DNA of 5,897 bases from NCBI GenBank assembly GCA_017549665.1, contig JAFYUD010000032.1, forward strand, positions 1 to 5,897. The letters are read 5' to 3'. Made by a program: the position numbers and the translations under genes. Positions 1 through 5,857 of this stretch are shown here, piece after piece. Under the pieces are notes generated by a model, which had not been told where the DNA came from, ran no database searches, and worked only from the letters and a program-made list of their open reading frames with translations. The DNA comes from Clostridia bacterium. Its GTDB lineage: Bacteria; Bacillota_A; Clostridia; Oscillospirales; Acutalibacteraceae. How positions within the stretch are numbered: position 1 is the first letter of the stretch; each line of letters begins with the position of its first letter.

Positions 1-456
1 AAGATTGAAGAAATGGGCGTAAAGGTTGCTTACGTTACACTTCATGTGGGCATCGGTACATTCAGACCTGTAAAAGCTGAGAATATAGAAGACCATGAAA
101 TGCATTCAGAGCATTATTGGGTTTCAGCCGAAAATGCTGAGATTATAAACTCAACCAAAAACAACGGCGGACGAGTTATTGCTGTCGGTACCACATCATG
201 CAGAACACTTGAATCTGCAAGTGACAAAAACGGAAGACTCAGAGAATGCAGTAATTCGACAAACATCTTTATTTACCCCGGCTACAAATTCAGATGTATA
301 GACGGACTTATAACAAATTTCCATTTGCCCGAAAGCACACTTATAATGCTCGTTTCCGCATTTGCAGGCAAAGAAAATGTAATGAATGCGTATGAAACAG
401 CAATAAAGGAACGCTACAGATTCTTCAGCTTCGGTGATTCTATGGCTATTTTATAA
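1..456 (+). CDS. queA: QueA, S-adenosylmethionine:tRNA ribosyltransferase-isomerase (C-terminal half, 5' end outside window)
   Basis: QueA transfers and isomerises the ribosyl group of S-adenosylmethionine onto preQ1 in tRNA (wobble position 34 of GUN anticodons), giving epoxyqueuosine in the cytoplasm. The frame is open from base 1, so the gene enters from the left; the first in-frame ATG at 13 is internal, since it lies just before a conserved core motif. Visible family signatures, numbered from base 1, are [12 protein letters not shown] (13-24), HEMHSEHY (32-39), the [11 protein letters not shown] block, [19 protein letters not shown] and the C-terminal [13 protein letters not shown]. The protein ends just after that last motif, as expected for the family. 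The 151 codons seen are a bit under half of a normal QueA of about 340 residues. The stop is 12 nt before tgt, and the tgt ribosome-binding site begins right after it, so the two are co-transcribed. Identification is firm. Confidence 0.96.
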   Translation, partial: KIEEMGVKVAYVTLHVGIGTFRPVKAENIEDHEMHSEHYWVSAENAEIINSTKNNGGRVIAVGTTSCRTLESASDKNGRLRECSNSTNIFIYPGYKFRCIDGLITNFHLPESTLIMLVSAFAGKENVMNAYETAIKERYRFFSFGDSMAIL

Positions 457-468
457 AGAGGTATAACT

Positions 469-1638
469 ATGTATAAATTAATCAAAAATGTCAACACAGC
501 ACGCCTGGGAGAATTTGAGACACCTCACGGTACAGTAAAGACTCCCGGCTTCATGAATGTTGCAACATGCGCAGCAATCAAAGGCGGATTATCTGCACTT
601 GATCTTGAAGATATCAATTGTCAGGTAATGCTTTGTAATACATATCATCTCCATGTCCGTCCAGGCGATGATGTCGTGTACGAAATGGGCGGTCTTCACA
701 AATTTACAGGATGGAAAGGGCCTATTCTCACGGACAGTGGCGGATTTCAGGTTTTCTCTCTTTCTTCTCTGAGAAAAATCAAGGAAGAAGGCGTTTACTT
801 CCAATCACATGTAGACGGCAAGCACATTTTTATGGGTCCCGAGGAAAGTATGCAGATTCAGTCTCATCTTGCATCAACAATCGCAATGGCATTTGATGAA
901 TGTGTTGAAAACCCTGCAACTTATGAATACTCAAAGAATTCATGTGAAAGAACTACACGATGGCTCATCCGTTGTAAGAATGAGATGGACAGACTTAATT
1001 CCTTACCTGAAACAATCAATAAAAAGCAGATGCTTTTCGGCATCAATCAGGGTTGCACATATGATGACCTGAGAATTGAGCACATGAAGGAAATTGCCAA
1101 GCTTGACCTCGACGGCTATGCAATCGGCGGACTCGCAGTAGGAGAGCCGAAGGAGGATATGTACCGTATAATTTCAGCCGTTGAGCCTTATATGCCGAAA
1201 GATAAAATCAGATATCTCATGGGTGTCGGCACACCCGGTAACATTCTCGAGGCAGTAAGAAGGGGAGTTGACCTTTTTGACTGTGTTATGCCCAGCAGAA
1301 ATGCACGCCACGGCCATCTTTTCACATGGCACGGCATCATCAATCTCAACAACGCAAAATACGAAAGAGATGATACTCCCATAGATACAGAATGTGATTG
1401 CCCCGTATGCAGAAATCATTCAAAAGGCTACATCAGACATCTTTTCAAAGCAAAAGAAGTTCTTGCTCTCAGACTGGCTGTTACTCATAATCTCTATTTT
1501 TATAACAAGCTTATGGAGAAAATCAGAGAATCTCTTGAAAATGATACTTTTGAGGATTTGTACAGCAAGTATGTTGATGTGCTTGATACAAGAATAAAAC
1601 AAAAAAACTATTGCATTTATCATAAATGTGTATTATAA
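469..1638 (+). CDS. tgt: Tgt, queuine/preQ1 tRNA-guanine transglycosylase
   Basis: Tgt exchanges guanine 34 of tRNA-Asp, -Asn, -His and -Tyr for the queuosine precursor preQ1, the substrate that QueA then modifies. The protein has 389 residues, slightly above the usual 370-380. The family's functional residues are all visible: Asp89 of DSGGFQVFSL (general acid/base), Asp143 of FDEC, the GINQG (191-195) and GGLAVGE (220-226) substrate-binding segments, and Asp271 in DLFDCVMPSRNARHG as the covalent nucleophile. The zinc site is complete: Cys309, Cys311, Cys314 and His340, with the same spacing as I recall for the E. coli enzyme. The ATG at 469 is preceded by AAAGAGG at about 8 nt. The last roughly 12 residues (KQKNYCIYHKCVL region) look like a non-conserved tail. 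The queA-tgt linkage supports the assignment. A bacterial preQ1-type enzyme is expected, although some gut bacteria use queuine instead; base specificity was not resolved here. Confidence 0.97.
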   Translation: MYKLIKNVNTARLGEFETPHGTVKTPGFMNVATCAAIKGGLSALDLEDINCQVMLCNTYHLHVRPGDDVVYEMGGLHKFTGWKGPILTDSGGFQVFSLSSLRKIKEEGVYFQSHVDGKHIFMGPEESMQIQSHLASTIAMAFDECVENPATYEYSKNSCERTTRWLIRCKNEMDRLNSLPETINKKQMLFGINQGCTYDDLRIEHMKEIAKLDLDGYAIGGLAVGEPKEDMYRIISAVEPYMPKDKIRYLMGVGTPGNILEAVRRGVDLFDCVMPSRNARHGHLFTWHGIINLNNAKYERDDTPIDTECDCPVCRNHSKGYIRHLFKAKEVLALRLAVTHNLYFYNKLMEKIRESLENDTFEDLYSKYVDVLDTRIKQKNYCIYHKCVL

Positions 1639-1657
1639 TACTGTTTATAATGTTCAA

Positions 1658-1664
1658 TTGGAGG
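1658..1664 (+). promoter_or_regulatory. Ribosome-binding site that fixes the yajC start
   Basis: TTGGAGG lies 8 nt before the ATG at 1673. The same frame stays open upstream to a GTG at 1628, but that codon has no Shine-Dalgarno sequence and lies inside the tgt 3' end. Starting at 1673 also gives the normal YajC N-terminus with a short leader before the membrane helix. Confidence 0.8.
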
Positions 1665-1672
1665 CAAATATA

Positions 1673-2098
1673 ATGGATTTAATGTTTAATCTCCTTACTG
1701 TATTCACAGAAGGTGAAGGCACAAAGCAGAATTCATGGACTACACTTCTTCTTATGGGCGGTCTTTTCGTTGTTATGTACTTCATGATGATCAGACCTCA
1801 GAAGAAAAAGCAGAAGGAAGAGCAGGAAATGCGTGATGCTATTCAGATTGGTGACGAAATCACTACAATCGGCGGCATCTGCGGCAGAGTTGTTACTGTT
1901 AAAGAAGATTCTCTTGTTATCGAAACAGGCGCAGACAAGACAAAGATGAAAATTACTCGCTGGGCTATCCAGACTAACAACACTGCTGACGACAGAATTC
2001 AGGCTGAAAGAGCTGCTCAGGCTGCTGCAAAAGAAGCTGAAAAGTCAGAAAAGAAAAAAGGCAAGCGTTCAAAGAAGAACGATTCAGATGACGAATAA
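1673..2098 (+). CDS. yajC: YajC, preprotein translocase accessory subunit
   Basis: YajC is a small single-span membrane protein that associates with SecDF and the SecYEG translocon. This copy has 141 residues. One hydrophobic helix (about 22-40) is followed directly by the family hallmark MMIRPQKKKQKEEQEM (38-53). The conserved soluble domain follows with GDEITTIGGICGRVV (60-74) and a KMKITRWAI block (91-99) where the family usually has an h.i.k.aI strand. From about residue 105 the chain is an Ala/Glu/Lys-rich charged tail ending in acidic residues, likely disordered and longer than in E. coli YajC. The gene sits 34 nt after tgt, the classic tgt-yajC pairing. The usual partners secD and secF do not follow; instead a hairpin and a TIGR04086-type gene come next. 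Translation start chosen at 1673 from the strong ribosome-binding site. Confidence 0.95.
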   Translation: MDLMFNLLTVFTEGEGTKQNSWTTLLLMGGLFVVMYFMMIRPQKKKQKEEQEMRDAIQIGDEITTIGGICGRVVTVKEDSLVIETGADKTKMKITRWAIQTNNTADDRIQAERAAQAAAKEAEKSEKKKGKRSKKNDSDDE

Positions 2099-2127
2099 TC
2101 ACTGAAACCTGTAATAATTAAAGAAAC

Positions 2128-2165
2128 CCCTTCATATCTATTCTGTAGATACGGAGGGATTTTTT
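2128..2165 (+). terminator. Hairpin plus T-run between yajC and the next gene; its 3' arm contains the next gene's ribosome-binding site
   Basis: CCCTTC (2128-2133) pairs with GGAGGG (2153-2158, one G-U pair). After an A/C mismatch, TATCTA (2135-2140) pairs with TAGATA (2146-2151) around a TTCTG loop. A run of six T follows (2160-2165), as in an intrinsic terminator. The GGAGGG of the 3' arm is also a near-ideal Shine-Dalgarno sequence 7 nt before the ATG at 2166, and would be buried in the stem. The element can be read as a terminator that lets partial transcription through, or as a hairpin that limits translation of the downstream gene. The pairing is seen directly; the function is inferred. 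Confidence 0.65.
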
Positions 2166-2561
2166 ATGCTTAAAAGTAAAAATACAAAATCATCATCTGC
2201 ATTTATTAATATTTTAAAAGGCCTGATAACAGGTTTGCTTATATTTTTCCTGTTTCTTTCTGTTTTTTCACTTACAATAATAAATACTGACATTCCTGAC
2301 AGATTTCTTTACTTATTCATACTCATATCTTCAGCATTTTCGGCATTTTCAGGTTCATTTATTACCGGTTTATTTCAAAGAAAATCGAGAGTTATTATAG
2401 CTACAACAACATCAATCATACTGTTGATTTTTACATTTATACTTCTTTTATGCTTTAATAACGCATCACTATCAGTAAGAATATATCTGCTGATTCCCGT
2501 TGCATTGGTTTTCGGCTTTACAGGAAGTCTTGCAGGCGCAAATTCGAGAAAAAAGAATTGA
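2166..2561 (+). CDS. TIGR04086-type small four-helix membrane protein, function unknown
   Basis: This 131-residue protein is almost wholly hydrophobic, with four predicted membrane segments at about 17-39, 47-70, 76-96 and 104-124. A basic, Ser/Lys-rich N-terminus and a basic end (NSRKKN) suggest both termini may be cytoplasmic. There are no catalytic motifs. Size, topology, the TDIPD stretch after the first helix, Gly-containing later helices and the place right after queA-tgt-yajC match the clostridial family TIGR04086, whose role is unknown. That match is from memory of the family and its neighbourhood, not from a search. The ATG at 2166 follows GGAGGG by 7 nt, inside a terminator-like hairpin. 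The next gene starts 10 nt after the stop, so the two are translated from one transcript. A link to membrane-protein insertion, given YajC next door, is only a guess. Confidence 0.72.
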   Translation: MLKSKNTKSSSAFINILKGLITGLLIFFLFLSVFSLTIINTDIPDRFLYLFILISSAFSAFSGSFITGLFQRKSRVIIATTTSIILLIFTFILLLCFNNASLSVRIYLLIPVALVFGFTGSLAGANSRKKN

Positions 2562-2571
2562 GGATTTATAA

Positions 2572-3192
2572 GTGAAAATAAAAGCTATCAGAATCAAAAA
2601 CAACTTAAGTATTTCAGACCGGTATGAAAGGGAAGTCAAGGCATCGATTATTATATTAGCATTATTCTGCGCTTCAATGATAATAGGCGCAGGAGTTTTC
2701 AGAATCAACAACACAGACACATTTGATAATATATTTAATGTACTTATTAAAACGAAATCCGATACAACAACTTTAAAATTATTCATAAATTCATTATTGA
2801 TTAACGGAATACTTTTATTTATTACATTTTTCTGCGGTCTGAGTTGCTTAGGATTACCTGTAATCTCTGTAATACCTGTATTACAAGGTTTAGGCTACGG
2901 CATGATAGCAGGATTCCTGATAAAAAACTACAGCTTCAACGGTATGGGATATTATCTTCTTACTGTTTTTCCTGAAGGACTGATTACGGTAACAATAACT
3001 GTGCTGTCCTGCTGTACTGCAGTAATATCTACATTTGACACATTGTCAGTAACGCTTGGAAAACAACCGGCAGATGCAAACAGAATAATTCACTATATTA
3101 AAAAATTTCTGATTCTGTTTGTAATTACAATAATATCTGCTTTAGTCGATTCGTTGTTTACAAAAGCTTTCTCACATCTTTTTATCTTTTGA
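2572..3192 (+). CDS. spoIIM: SpoIIM-family (stage II sporulation protein M-like) membrane protein
   Basis: In Bacillus, SpoIIM is a membrane protein that anchors the SpoIID-SpoIIP peptidoglycan-degrading complex during engulfment of the forespore. This 206-residue protein has about the family's length (Bacillus SpoIIM is a little over 210) and about five membrane helices: 24-43, 69-90, 92-117, 127-152 and 178-198. Family-like features are the FINSLLINGILLFITFFCGL segment, GLPVIS and LQGLGYGMIAGF, and the TVFPEGLI turn (131-138) where relatives carry a Pro-His-Gly-type motif. The start is a GTG at 2572, with GAGG about 8 nt upstream overlapping the TIGR04086-type stop. Its end overlaps the convergent recombinase gene by 21 bp. 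In Bacillus subtilis spoIIM also lies close to a xerD gene, which supports the call. No sigma-E promoter was recognised. A general SpoIIM/DUF95 protein without a sporulation role is possible. Confidence 0.75.
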   Translation: MKIKAIRIKNNLSISDRYEREVKASIIILALFCASMIIGAGVFRINNTDTFDNIFNVLIKTKSDTTTLKLFINSLLINGILLFITFFCGLSCLGLPVISVIPVLQGLGYGMIAGFLIKNYSFNGMGYYLLTVFPEGLITVTITVLSCCTAVISTFDTLSVTLGKQPADANRIIHYIKKFLILFVITIISALVDSLFTKAFSHLFIF

Positions 3193-4155
3193 TTTTACAT
3201 TGGCAAGCGGATTATTCTCAATTGCAAGCTGAACCTGCTCATTAGCAAGATGTGTGTAAATTTCAGTAGTATTCAGATTTTCATGTCCGAGAATGTCTTT
3301 CAGCACAAGAACATCAACATTTCCGTGCTGATACATCAGAGTAGCAGCAGTATGACGAAGCTTATGTACTGAAAATCCCATTTCACCAAGTCCCGATTTA
3401 TTAAGAAAGGTTTCAACAATATGCTGAACTGTCCTTGGACTGATTCTGGTCAGTCTGTTACTAAGAAATAAAGCTTCACGGTCAGATACACCGTCTTTTG
3501 GTCTGACCTGCATATAGCGATTTATTGCAGATATACATGCCTGATTCAGATAAACAGTACGTTCTTTTGCACCTTTTCCGTAAACCTTAAGTGTATTATC
3601 TGAACGTATGTCTTTATAATTAATATTTACAAGCTCTGACAATCTTAATCCGCAATTCAAAAATATTGTCAGAATTGCATAATCTCTTTCCATATTTTTA
3701 CCATCTACAGAACCAAGCAAATCCAGGCTTTGTTCAAGCGTAAGGTATTTTGGAAGTTTTTTTTCTTTTTTAGCAGTATCAAGCATTTTCATCGGATTTT
3801 CATTAAGAATATGCTTATTATCAGTTAAATACTTAAAAAACTGACGAAGTACAACAACCTTACGATTTCTTGTCGTAGGATTGTTATTTTTAGAATTTTT
3901 GCAATATGATAAATATTGATATGCATCATTTAATGTAACAGATTTAAAAAACGTTTCATCACAGAATCTTATATCTGTATAATCATTATCAGGTAAATTA
4001 TTTTTAACTGTAACAAGATATGAAATAAATTCACGAAGATTTATGGAATATTCAAATATTGTTTTCTGTGATCTGTTTTTGATAACATCTATATACATAA
4101 GATACTCACAGACTAGTTGTGGTAATGATTCATAATCAGGTTTATAGTTTTTCAC
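3172..4155 (-). CDS. Tyrosine recombinase/integrase of the XerC/XerD type
   Basis: This enzyme cuts and rejoins DNA at a specific site through a covalent tyrosine-DNA intermediate. Residues are numbered from the upstream GTG (4164). The N-terminal SAM-like DNA-binding domain spans about 14-115, including the SQKTIFEYSINLREFISYL helix. The catalytic domain runs from about 138. The active set is complete: Arg174 (CGLRLSEL), Lys197 (YGKGAKER), His267 and Arg270 (HKLRHTAA), His294 (LGHENL) and Tyr303 (TTEIYTH). Length of 327-330 is somewhat more than XerC/XerD (about 300) and less than phage integrases. The second GTG (4155) is chosen because AAAGG is 10 nt upstream of it but only 1 nt before the GTG at 4164. 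A consensus promoter and a perfect inverted repeat lie just upstream. It could be the chromosome-dimer-resolving Xer enzyme, supported by adjacent spoIIM, or a dedicated recombinase. The subtype is not certain, so no symbol is given. Confidence 0.93.
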   Translation of the reverse strand: MKNYKPDYESLPQLVCEYLMYIDVIKNRSQKTIFEYSINLREFISYLVTVKNNLPDNDYTDIRFCDETFFKSVTLNDAYQYLSYCKNSKNNNPTTRNRKVVVLRQFFKYLTDNKHILNENPMKMLDTAKKEKKLPKYLTLEQSLDLLGSVDGKNMERDYAILTIFLNCGLRLSELVNINYKDIRSDNTLKVYGKGAKERTVYLNQACISAINRYMQVRPKDGVSDREALFLSNRLTRISPRTVQHIVETFLNKSGLGEMGFSVHKLRHTAATLMYQHGNVDVLVLKDILGHENLNTTEIYTHLANEQVQLAIENNPLANVKSKDKKM

Positions 4156-4165
4156 AAAAATCACG

Positions 4166-4170
4166 CCTTT
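4166..4170 (-). promoter_or_regulatory. Ribosome-binding site of the recombinase gene
   Basis: Read on the minus strand, AAAGG lies 10 nt before the GTG at 4155 and only 1 nt before the GTG at 4164. The second GTG is therefore the better start. No other purine-rich stretch is at a useful distance from either codon except GGGAGAG further upstream (about 4183-4189), which sits some 18 nt before 4164. Confidence 0.55.
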
Positions 4171-4191
4171 CTTTGTAAATCAACTCTCCCA

Positions 4192-4221
4192 AATTGCGCA
4201 AAATATTTCTTTTGCGCAATT
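4192..4221. repeat. Perfect inverted repeat, 12-bp arms with 6-bp spacer: candidate recombinase core site or operator
   Basis: The left arm AATTGCGCAAAA (4192-4203) and right arm TTTTGCGCAATT (4210-4221) are exact reverse complements, separated by TATTTC (4204-4209). Each arm also contains the self-palindromic octamer TTGCGCAA, with centres 18 bp apart. The outer edge overlaps the -10 box of the recombinase promoter and the repeat covers the predicted start site. Most of the right arm would be absent from the recombinase transcript, so the symmetry probably acts at DNA level. The size and spacing match Xer-type core sites (two 11-bp arms, 6-bp centre). A repressor operator is the main alternative. 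The T-run at 4228-4233 begins 6 nt after the right arm, which makes a plus-strand terminator less likely. Confidence 0.8.
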
Positions 4222-4247
4222 ATAACATTTTTTCAATCCTTTGTCAA
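4219..4247 (-). promoter_or_regulatory. Consensus sigma-A promoter for the recombinase gene
   Basis: On the minus strand TTGACA (4247 to 4242) and TATAAT (4224 to 4219) are separated by exactly 17 bp. Both hexamers match the consensus completely. Transcription would begin near 4212, giving a leader of roughly 57 nt to the GTG at 4155. The -10 box shares three bases with the inverted repeat at 4192-4221, so any protein bound to that repeat should block or alter this promoter. Confidence 0.8.
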
Positions 4248-4255
4248 CCCTCTTC

Positions 4256-4270
4256 TTTTATCAGATAAAA
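4256..4270. repeat. Short 15-bp palindrome just upstream of the protease promoter
   Basis: TTTTATC (4256-4262) and GATAAAA (4264-4270) are perfect reverse complements around a single A. The palindrome lies between the two divergent promoters and abuts the putative -35 box of the protease gene. It is AT-rich and short, so chance is a real possibility; it could also be a small operator. Confidence 0.4.
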
Positions 4271-4299
4271 TTGACTTTGTAACACTTTTATAGTAATAT
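4271..4299 (+). promoter_or_regulatory. Probable promoter for the S8 protease gene
   Basis: TTGACT (4271-4276, 5 of 6 consensus) is followed after 17 bp by TAATAT (4294-4299, 4 of 6). The start site would fall near 4306, which leaves a very short leader and would place the ribosome-binding site AAAGGA (4306-4311) at the transcript's 5' end. TATAGT at 4289-4294 is a better -10 by sequence but is only 12 bp from this -35 box. The exact promoter is therefore uncertain. Confidence 0.45.
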
Positions 4300-4320
4300 A
4301 TTAATAAAGGATGTGCTATT

Positions 4321-5844
4321 ATGAAAACAAAATCAACCAAAATTAAACTTTTGATTGCTTTAATATCTGCTGTTTGCATATATCTTCTTATTTGTACAGG
4401 ATGCTATTTCTTTGAAAAACCGTATTACGGCGCACCGTCACTTAATGATTATAATCATTACTTTGATTCATATTCCAAATATTCACAAAGCAACAGTTCA
4501 GATTTATTTATCAGACAAATCACATCTGATGATGTATGCACTGCGGATGATGCAAGGCTCAAATATGTAGACGATACAGTCCTTGTAATAATCGAAGATA
4601 ATTATTCATATTCAGATGTGACTACCCTTTCCGAAGAATATAATTTTGAAATTACAGGAATGATACCTGATGTCAATTTTTACCAATTTACATTCAGTAA
4701 TGATTTATCAATAGATCAATTAAAAGCAATCTGTAATAATCTGAAAGAAAACGACATAATCAAGCTTGCAATTCCTGATTATTTTGAGGAATCACCCACA
4801 GAGATCAATACTGAAATTGATTATGTTGATAATTCAGATATATACGAACTCCTTGAATTGGATTACGCATGGGAAAAATTCAGCAACACTACCCCGGTTA
4901 ATCTCGGACTTATAGACTTTTATGTTGACAGCACGAATAATTATATCAATATAGCTAATACTGAAGAATTTTCATCAGAATCATTATATGGTGATTACTA
5001 TGACAGGGATTACTACGGTTCTGCTTCACACGGAACGCATGTTGCAGGTATAATGAGTGCAAAACCGTCATCATCTATGCGTGGCGTTTTAAGCAATGCT
5101 CCTGTTTATTCATATAACGGCATCAATGTATCCACATCATACTGGTTTGCCAACATCTATGATATGATTGTTAATAATAATGTTAAAGCAATCAATATAA
5201 GCATGGGATACAATCCTTATATTATTATGTCTGCCGCTTTAGGTTGTGAAAATGCAATCGAGTTCACACAGTCCGAGCAGGAATTTATGTCTGAATTTCT
5301 TGCAAATATCATTGATAACGGATATGAATTTGTTATCTGCGCTGCTGCAGGAAATGATAATAATAACACTGCATACAGAACATTCGGCGGATATTTCAAA
5401 TACGGTGACAAAAAAATTCTCAGCAAGCTCGACATTTTCGGAATTTTTGATTCAAAGCCTGAATATGTTGATGCTAAGTACAGTTATTTCTTCTCTTCAC
5501 CCACAATCAAATCTGTTGCAGACAGAGTCATTATCGTAGGTTCTGTATCAGAAAGCGGAATATACAGCATTTTCTCAAATTCAGGCGAAGTTGATATTGC
5601 AGCACCGGGTGAATCAGTTTACAGCACTGTACTTGAGAATGAATTTGAAATAAGCTACGGCACTTCAATGGCGGCTCCGTTTGTAACAGGTGCAGCTGGA
5701 ATGCTTTTCTCCCTCAATCCCGATCTTACAGGCATCGAAGTTAAAGAAATTCTTATAAATTCATCCACAACCGAAACTCATGCGGACGGATTTACATCTC
5801 CTGTTCTGAATATCGGCAATGCTGTCAGAACAATTCTCGAATAA
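4321..5844 (+). CDS. S8-family (subtilisin-like) serine protease, membrane-anchored or secreted
   Basis: This is a subtilase, an extracytoplasmic serine endopeptidase, of 507 residues. A basic start and hydrophobic helix (about 8-31) form a signal anchor; ICTGC ending at Cys28 resembles a weak lipobox. Residues about 80-155 look like an inhibitor-type propeptide (TVLVIIEDNYS, then LKENDIIKLAIPDYFEE). The catalytic domain runs from about 177 to the C-terminus. The triad is complete: Asp199 (LGLIDF), His237 (SHGTHVAGI) and Ser449 (YGTSMAAPFVTGAAG). The oxyanion Asn345 lies in AAAGND and the substrate strand in INISMG (291-296). The usual Asp-Thr/Ser-Gly is replaced by Asp-Phe-Tyr. Asn345 and Ser449 are 104 residues apart against 66 in subtilisin, so there is an insert near 350-395. 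No cell-wall, dockerin or sortase domain follows. The ATG has AAAGGA about 9 nt upstream. Transcribed divergently from the recombinase; substrate unknown. Confidence 0.93.
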   Translation: MKTKSTKIKLLIALISAVCIYLLICTGCYFFEKPYYGAPSLNDYNHYFDSYSKYSQSNSSDLFIRQITSDDVCTADDARLKYVDDTVLVIIEDNYSYSDVTTLSEEYNFEITGMIPDVNFYQFTFSNDLSIDQLKAICNNLKENDIIKLAIPDYFEESPTEINTEIDYVDNSDIYELLELDYAWEKFSNTTPVNLGLIDFYVDSTNNYINIANTEEFSSESLYGDYYDRDYYGSASHGTHVAGIMSAKPSSSMRGVLSNAPVYSYNGINVSTSYWFANIYDMIVNNNVKAINISMGYNPYIIMSAALGCENAIEFTQSEQEFMSEFLANIIDNGYEFVICAAAGNDNNNTAYRTFGGYFKYGDKKILSKLDIFGIFDSKPEYVDAKYSYFFSSPTIKSVADRVIIVGSVSESGIYSIFSNSGEVDIAAPGESVYSTVLENEFEISYGTSMAAPFVTGAAGMLFSLNPDLTGIEVKEILINSSTTETHADGFTSPVLNIGNAVRTILE

Positions 5845-5857
5845 AAATAATAATACC

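Noticed and set aside
1174..1419. Open frames on the minus strand within tgt
   Set aside because: They lie wholly inside a strongly conserved gene, have no family signature, and look like shadows of tgt codon use. The same holds for 589-804 and 1420-1623.
1628..1672. Longer yajC reading frame starting at a GTG inside the tgt 3' end
   Set aside because: No ribosome-binding site precedes it, and the ATG at 1673 has a strong one at the right spacing and gives the usual YajC N-terminus.
2100..2127. Possible promoter (TGTAATAAT) before the terminator-like hairpin
   Set aside because: The -10 match is poor and no credible -35 box lies at the right distance, so a separate promoter for the membrane-protein genes is not supported.
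2472..2786. Minus-strand open frame across the TIGR04086-type/spoIIM junction
   Set aside because: It is antisense to two well-supported membrane-protein genes; its hydrophobic look reflects the reverse of T-rich codons.
3161..3191. CAAAAG and CTTTTG as a terminator stem at the spoIIM/recombinase overlap
   Set aside because: The 6-bp AT-rich stem has a 19-nt loop and would be too weak; it is also inside coding sequence of both genes.
4192..4233. Inverted repeat read as a terminator on the plus strand
   Set aside because: The T-run begins 6 nt after the stem instead of directly at it, no plus-strand gene precedes it, and the repeat sits on a minus-strand promoter.
4311..4346. Tiny reading frame (11 codons) starting right after AAAGG, overlapping the protease start
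   Set aside because: The ATG directly abuts the Shine-Dalgarno sequence, so initiation is unlikely, and the peptide has no recognisable character. A leader-peptide role cannot be supported.
5246..5539. Plus-strand frame of 97 codons inside the protease gene
   Set aside because: It is fully nested in the catalytic domain of the subtilase, with no convincing ribosome-binding site or motif.
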